Shown: one piece after another, positions 57,621 to 64,000 of the stretch
Layout: each line of letters opens with the position of its first letter
Numbering within the stretch: the stretch's first letter is position 1
From: Nyssa sinensis
Lineage: Eukaryota > Streptophyta > Magnoliopsida > Cornales > Nyssaceae
DNA length: 64,000 nucleotides
Direction: 5' to 3'
Assembly (NCBI GenBank): GCA_008638375.1
Contig: CM018052.1
Coordinates: 18,672,071 to 18,736,070 of the forward strand
Notes under the pieces: generated by a model
The model's input: the letters and a program-made list of their open reading frames with translations, nothing else
Database searches by the model: none
Told to the model about the DNA's origin: nothing
Program-made: the position numbers and the translations under genes

Positions 57621-60389
57621 TGTGCATTAAATTGTTTGTGAGAGTGTAAGTTACATATATAATATACATATATAACTTACCAAATAAAAGCGGAACATAA
57701 ATAGGGGGAGGGGAGTTATGAATTTAGAAATTTAAACAGGAAAGGAAAAGTCAAAGAAAGAGAAACGTATGTGTATATATGTGTGTGTATATGTGTTTGG
57801 TATATACATAATATACATATATAAAGTATAAAATAAAAACAACAGCAAATAAAGAGGGAGGGGGTTACGAATTAGAAGAGTAACAGAAAAGATGAGAGAG
57901 AGAGAGAGAGAAGGGAGGGGCGGTTACAATGGTTATATATGTATGCACTATGAGTATGTTTTGGGAAGGAAACCAAAGGGGCTAAAAGGTTGCAGGTTTA
58001 TAAGGGGAGAAAAATAAAAGAGAAATGAGGAGAAACAACAGGGAAAAAGGTATGAATTCTCTATAAATTTCAAAGTTACATTTTTTGGGTTTTTTGTGAA
58101 CTTGTATGAAGCCTAGAAATACTTGTATAGTTAAATTCTATGGAGAAAATGGAGCACATAGGAAGCAACCGCGAGTGAAACGGCAAAGAAATGAGGGAGA
58201 AAATGGATTTATCGAAAAGATGTAATTATGGTTTTCAATGAGTTTTAGAGGCTGAAAATGATGTATAATAGTTCTAAACTATGTTTTATAGTATTTAGAA
58301 GTGATATTAGGCTTCCAAGTGAAGAAAAAATGAAAACAAATATATATATATATAGTTGTACTCTAGTCACTGACGCCGAAGATGGTGATCGGAGCTGCAC
58401 TGTTGGGCTACCGAAAAAATGAAGGGGGAAGAAAGGAAGGGGATTTGGGTCACGGGCTAGGTCGGGTTAGTACCTGCCCCAAGCGCACCAAAGGCCATTC
58501 TAAAACGTTGTCGTTGGGCCTAAACTGTTTCAAATTTGAAACTTATCATGTAAAAAAGGAAGGGGGAGTGCCACAGCCGAGGTTTGAACCAAGGACTGCA
58601 TGGCATGTGGGCACTTATCCCCCACACGTGCACCACCATGCGACAAGGGCACTTGTGGATAATTATGAGAAAATATAAATATATGATATAATTAATTAAA
58701 TTAGTTAATTATTAAAATAGCTCCCGATGCCCAAATTAGTCAAGCGGATGGTGTAAATTTATTATATTGGGCCTTCTGGACCTAATGGTGAGGTTTGTTT
58801 CATGAGACAGAGTCCCAAACAATTAAGACCCATAAAAATGCCAAATGACCAAAATGCCCCTAAGTTGAATATGAGTCAAACGGACTCCGGTTAAAGTAAA
58901 TGACTAGTGAATTATTATTATTTTGTGTATTCCGGACTCAACGGTGGAGTCCAATTTACAAAAATAGGCCTGAGAAATAAAGACATGTAAAAGTAAAAAA
59001 TGACCATGTTGCCCTTATTAGCCTAAACCGATTTTCTGGGATGTTCCGGGCTCAATAGTAGAGCTGATTTAACAAAAGAAATAATTATAGTAACGAAGTA
59101 TAAAATGTGATGGATAACATTAAACTGAGACATGCTTACTAATATATAGGGAAATCAAAAGGAAAGGAAAAGGTTACAGGATACTAAACTAGAATCCACT
59201 GATAAAGTAAGTAAACCCCTATCTCTTACAAGTGGTCTTCCAAGTCATGTTCATTCTATTACTGCCAGCTTTGTATTCTTGTATGTATCAAATGTTTATT
59301 ATTTCTGTAATGTGATATTGTTCTATCTTGTGGACGTTTATTGAGTGCTATATCATTGATCATTATATTGTACTATGCCTTGAAAGGCCTACTGTTATAT
59401 TTTTACTGAATGAATGATATTCCATTTTTACACACTCTTACGGAACCACGAATAATCATGATATATTATGAATGCCAAAATTATGCTCAGTCACAATATC
59501 CATCCAATGTTTTCTGAGTTGACAGAACCTACGAGTCGAGTCCATGAACGGACATATGACACTAATGGCATTTTTACAGATTTGAGTTATGATGGCATAT
59601 TATATGCACTGAGGTTAAGGGGGGTATGCCGAGCCCCAATAGACCGAGGGTCTGCCAAGCCCTGAACAGAGTAAATGCATCACTTATGTTTGACTGATAT
59701 GATTACATTTATTGGATTCATAGGATGTTGTCATTCCCTATGAATAATCTTATGTTGAGAGTTTACTCATTGATTGCGATTGATTGTTATCGATTTATTG
59801 TGGCAGTACAGTTATGTTGACTGATTTCTATTGAGAGTTCCATGTTCACTGATTTCTATTGAGAGTTCCATGTTCATGTTTTATCCATTACTCATGATTG
59901 ATTATTGTGACCTCTACTGTTCATTGGCCAATGTGGCATTTTATCCTTATTGGCTATCACAGTATCTTATCCTATGATTGGCTATCACGTTCGCATTCAT
60001 GGATTCATGTTCTTTCTATGATAACCTTAACCCGTGTCAGAGATGGGAATTTAGTTACTGAGCTTCGTTTAGCTCACTCCGATTTACTATTTTTCAGGTA
60101 GGGACGCTGCAAGACCGCAGTAGGAGTCTGAAAGCATAGAGGACATTTTGAGGAACGTAGTAGTTATGATGTAGTTCTCCCATGTATTCACCACCTAAGA
60201 GTGATGTTATATTGGTTCCTATTTTGACATTGTAGAACCATATTCTGTATTTAAGACTTTCGTTGATTTATTGTTTAAGTTTTATATTATACATTATTGT
60301 CATTGATACAAGGAAAGAAAAAGTAGGGACGTCCACAAGGTCGGCCTCGCGATACGAGATCCGCATAGGGTCGGCTTCAGATCATGATA
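57621..60389 (+). mobile_element. T5 5' LTR, Tekay-like
   Basis: Ends GGCTTCAGATCATGATA followed at once by a tRNA-Met primer site, so orientation is plus. The start TGTGCATTAAATTG abuts the T4 LTR end and is not like the TGTAATACC starts of T2 and T4, so it may be truncated. Contains TA and GA tracts (57,650-57,912), the roughly 143-bp repeats (58,717-59,080) and a tandem 32-bp duplication of CTGATTTCTATTGAGAGTTC (59,820-59,870). The 98-codon plus-strand frame at 58,382-58,678 has no domain I recognise. Confidence 0.72.
58717..59080. repeat. About 143-bp repeats in T5, 2-3 copies
   Basis: CTAATGGTGAGGTTTGTTTC, GAGACAGAGTCCC, AAATGACCAAAATGCCC (58,843-58,859), then a second unit with ATTCCGGACTCAACGG and a third with GATGTTCCGGGC. 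Confidence 0.8.
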
Positions 60390-60391
60390 GC

Positions 60392-60404
60392 TTGGTATCA
60401 GAGC
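60392..60404 (+). promoter_or_regulatory. Primer-binding site for initiator tRNA-Met (T5)
   Basis: TTGGTATCAGAGC, exact, 2 nt after the LTR end. Typical of Tekay and related gypsy elements. Confidence 0.87.
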
Positions 60405-60422
60405 AATAGGTTTAGATTGATT

Positions 60423-60464
60423 AGGCTCAGCTGATACCAAAGGCTTGGTATCAGAGCTGAGCCT
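60423..60464. repeat. Palindrome repeating the PBS, T5
   Basis: Left arm 60,423-60,440 (AGGCTCAGCTGATACCAA), loop AGGC, right arm 60,445-60,464 (TTGGTATCAGAGCTGAGCCT). The right arm repeats the primer-binding sequence; the arms pair except for two extra bases in the right one. Confidence 0.92.
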
Positions 60465-60940
60465 TAGGTTCTAGTGAGTCATGGGAGACAGGATTAGAGT
60501 ACTAGAACTGTTAAAGTCTAAAAATCAATCGATAGATAACACTGATATTACTAAGGTAGACTGTTATGTGAACACTGACTGTTATTTTATGTATACATTG
60601 ACTAATTTTCTTTTACATAAAAAGTTAACACCAAGAATACACCGATAGCTAGAAATCCTCTAACTCAGATGGATTAAATAGATCAATTGAACAGAATAGA
60701 ATGCCTGATGAAAAGAATCATCAAGGCTCTACCCAGAATCAGGCCCCAGTGGTTGACCACTTACAATGAAGTAATGGCACCCGCAAAGACCATAAAATAG
60801 GGCAAGAAGGAATTTGCCAAAAGGGGTCAATTACGACGATAAATGCATAATTAAATACCCCAACTGCCTAAAAGTCCACCAAGGATAATGTCTCAAAAAC
60901 ACCACTAGGAGATGATCAAGCTACTGTACCAGTAGTCGCA

Positions 60941-61159
60941 GGTATTTTTCTAGTTGTTTACAACCTTCCCACATATTGTTTAAATATTGACTCTACGTAT
61001 TGATTTACAGCTCTCACATTTACTACTAAGTTGAACTTAGAAACAGAACCCCTAGGTTACATATTAACTGTTTCAATAGCATCGAGTGATTTACTATTGA
61101 TGAATACTATATATCGGGGGAAAAGAGTATATGTTATGATGGAAATCGGTGATTCTTGA
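60941..61159 (+). pseudogene. T5 aspartic protease remnant
   Basis: Frame GIFLVVYNLPTYCLNIDSTY, stop, FTALTFTTKLNLETEPLGYI, LTVSIASSDLLLMN, then a stop at 61,157. The string ..F..KL.LE.EPLGY.L.VS follows the active site in Tekay-type proteases. The active site D-S-G-A-T is lost (D-S-T-Y-stop). Gag is expected upstream (60,465-60,940) but I cannot recognise it. Confidence 0.65.
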
Positions 61160-64000
61160 ACAATTGAGATGATTAAGTAAATAATGACCTTTAAGGAATA
61201 GTAGTATGTTTAAAAATAAACGATGAGAATTCTCCAAGAATGACACTGAAGATACTAGAGGAGATTTTGATAAATGTTATAGATAAATAAACAAGGCTTG
61301 AATAAGAGATAGTCTGAAGGAAACTTAACAGATAATTACAAGAGGAGTTGATACTCTAAATAAATTAATGATATACCAAAAATATGAAAATTCTTGAGTA
61401 AGTCATAAGTAGACCCTAATAGGGTAAAGATGTATAGAGTCTTGAAGACAGTTACTAATTGAGCGAGACTGTCAAAATTGACCTTATGAAATGTGATGAT
61501 TTTGAAAAGAGGCTAACACATGATGAATAAATATTAGGAAGAAATTCAATGAATCTTGTAAGCTAAGATGATGTGTGACCCGATTTTAGTCAATACTCTA
61601 TCAAGTTAGATGAAGGTAAATGATAAATGATTCTGAATAACTGTTAGAGATCAATGTGATCTAAATGATCATAAAGACTAAACAGGTAGTAAATCATTTA
61701 GAGAAACCATGAAATTGAGATGATATAGGATTTTTGAGATGCTACGAGGAAATCATTATTCATGAATGATATATATAGAGCATATGAGGTATAGATCATA
61801 AGTACACAGTTATTAACTGATTAGATACCCTTAAAAAAACTAAGAATCTGATGGCTTAAATAGTTGAATGATCGATGACTTTTGGAGGATGATAGCTTGT
61901 TTAAATACTAAGGCTAATAGTCTTTGGGAAAGACTTTGCTATAACTGACTTTGATGTTTCTTAGACGATTGAGATGGTCAAATGAATAGTGAGTTTTGGG
62001 AGAAAGTAGTATGCTTAAGGGCAAAGGTTAAGGATTCTTGGGAAGAATCGTACTAGTGTCAAGGTTGATGACTTTTTAAGTCATTAAACTGTGAATTGAT
62101 CAATGAATTAGGGGAAACTATTATTTGAACTAGGGCAACGATTAATGCTCTTTTGGAAGATATAAGGTGACATGGAGTTGGAATTGTGAAATCTTGGAAA
62201 GTCGGTGGATTTAACAACAAATATATATAAGAGATGGTCTGAGGAATACTTAATGAATAGTAATGTGAGGAGTTTGAGACTCCAAATGGATTGACAACAT
62301 ATCAGAAATATGAGGATTCTTGAGTGCGTCATATAGGGTAAAGACAAATGGATCCTTGGAAGGCAAATACTGATTGAACGAGACTATCAAGTGAACATTA
62401 TCAAATGTGATGGTTCTAAAAGAGATTGACACGTGATGAATGATCATTGGGAAAAAATTCAATGGATCTTATTGATCTAGGTGATAATATGACCCAATTA
62501 TGGGTGGTACTTTATTGAGTTAGTTGAATCTATTTCAAAAGATAAGTGATTGATGACTCCGAATGACTTCTGAGGATCAATGTGATCTGACAATTAAAGA
62601 GACAGAAATTGTGGCAGAGTATCTAAAAAACTGGTGAGGACAACGACTGTCCTAAAGTAATGCATAATTCTTTGAGATACTACAAGAACAATTAAGATTG
62701 AGGTAGAAAGAAGAATAACTAAATCTATGAAACAAAGGAAGTAGAGAATTTCCATGGTGGGAAAAACTTGAAATAATCTTGATAAACTTTGAATGTCAAA
62801 TGTAACGATAAAATGATGGGATGACTAAATGATGTGAACAATCCTGAAATATGATATTAAGTCATAGAATGTACAACGAACTCCCTATACGGTTGAATAA
62901 GTTCGTTGAAAGAACAAATTTGTAAAAGCTGAATAATGACTGCGGAGATAAATGTAACATATGATGAAAAATTGAATATAATGACGAGCATAAGAAAAGA
63001 GACATTTGAACAAATTTTCTGAGCAAAGGTAAGTGAAACCAAAATAATGGTTATAAATTAAAAATTCATAAGACTTTGAGGTTTGAACTGATCAAATGAT
63101 GTGAAAGATTCAAGGTAAACCAAATATAATAACACAGTTAAGAACAATTTCGAAGTAGACTGTCATATGAAGGATCAATGACTGGGGTAAAAGACTACCC
63201 TAAAAATTTTGTAAGTATACGTACTATACTTTAGTCCATGAAGGAATGAAAAATTTGTGAAACGCTCAAATTATAAAAGGCCTTCCTACTAGTCTATCAT
63301 TTGAAAAAAAGAAAAGGAAGAACTGATTTCCTCAACATGCACATGACTTTGAAAACAAGGTAGGTATGCCAATAAATAGTACAAAAATAATGAACTAATA
63401 CAAAATGAAATAAAAAGAAGATTGATAAATCTTCAAGAAATGGACACGTGATTGAGAAATCACAAATGAAAATTTTGAATAAATCTGAGGTTACCTGTGC
63501 ATGGGATAAATATTGTAATGCAAAAAAAATACGAGTAAACCATCCTGACACGAACCAAAAAACGTTCATGAAAACAAAAGGGAATATGACGCTGAAAATG
63601 CTAAAGGGAAACATGATAATTGTCCTAGTCAGATAAAGTCCAAAAGACAAAAAGAAACTTAAACGAGTGACGTTGCAAATCTCACAACCAAACGCATGTA
63701 GTAAATCCGAGGCAAAACTCGTGACAAAAAAAAAAATGGGAGGAGAAATTGGAAAGACAATTGTGTATAAGATTCCAACAGATAAAAATCCAAACCTTTT
63801 CTTTCATATTATTATCCTAAGCCTCCATATGAATTCAAGTGGAATAATATGAATCCATTAGGAACTCTATCCTTAGTAAAACCTAAAGCACTTGAATGAG
63901 AAGCCCAAAACACTCTAAATGATAGAAGTGGTGTAGTCTAGGTACACCGTTGACTTCCTATGACCACGACCAAAGAAACGGATAGAAAAGAAAAGATCAA
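61160..64000 (+). mobile_element. T5 internal region, no recognised coding, with 925-bp duplication
   Basis: No RT, RNase H or integrase motif seen. Two copies of one segment lie at about 61,300-61,670 and 62,226-62,596, offset 925-926 bp (AAGAGAT[A/G]GTCTGA, TTCTTGAGT, GATCAATGTGATCT in both). Shorter degenerate units of roughly 100-120 bp with AGTAGTATG[T/C]TTAA and GATTCT.GGGAAGA occur from 61,160 to 62,170. The rest to the window edge is AT-rich with no visible structure. The 3' LTR would lie beyond the window. Confidence 0.5.

Overview
This is AT-rich, gene-free repeat DNA from a nuclear plant genome, almost certainly a dicot-like angiosperm. The evidence is primer-binding sites matching plant tRNA-Asp and initiator tRNA-Met, degenerate gag-pol of the Athila, Ogre/Tat and Tekay lineages of Ty3/gypsy, one Ty1/copia gag scrap, long LTRs, minisatellites and GA/TA microsatellites. 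I found no host gene, rRNA, tRNA or CRISPR array, and every recognisable reading frame is broken. Labels used below: A0-A2 Athila-like, C1-C4 Ogre/Tat-like LTR family, T1-T5 Tekay-like.

Layout, left half. 1-4616: A0 on the minus strand (leader, PBS, LTR), its LTR split by the LTR-sized insert T1. 4617-8650: C1, an Ogre-like LTR with a 31-bp minisatellite, then leader. About 8650-13305: C2, the same LTR family with an 80-bp and a roughly 30-bp minisatellite. 13366-13630: a copia gag fragment. 13631-32615: A1 on the minus strand. Its integrase 3' end plus 3' UTR has become a nine-copy, 732-bp tandem array (14734-21258). Integrase core, RNase H, RT, protease and gag follow to the right. Its gag is interrupted by C4 (25030-31459), which is itself interrupted by T2, a 4.37-kb solo LTR with a perfect GGTAG target duplication.

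Layout, right half. 32616-35518 and 46750-48219 are gag-protease, leader, PBS and LTR of one minus-strand Ogre-like element (C3), split by T3 (35519-46749), which has two LTRs of about 4.1-4.5 kb around 2.6 kb with no recognised coding. 48269-54165: A2 on the plus strand, same family as A1, cut off inside integrase. 54185-57620: 3' end of the Tekay element T4 (chromodomain, polypurine tract, LTR). 57621-64000: T5, with LTR, tRNA-Met PBS, a dead protease and a largely non-coding interior with a 925-bp duplication.

The most unusual object is the 732-bp array: a satellite being made from the integrase end of a dead retrotransposon. Monomers share stop codons, so it arose after gene death, and copies 4/7 and 5/8 share variants, pointing to exchange in three-monomer blocks. 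Also notable: minisatellites that differ between copies of one LTR family, a roughly 143-bp repeat inside Tekay LTRs, a 17-nt motif common to two lineages, a perfect TGACGTCA palindrome, a perfect hairpin just after a TATA box, and PBS palindromes. All assignments come from reading by eye; no search was run.
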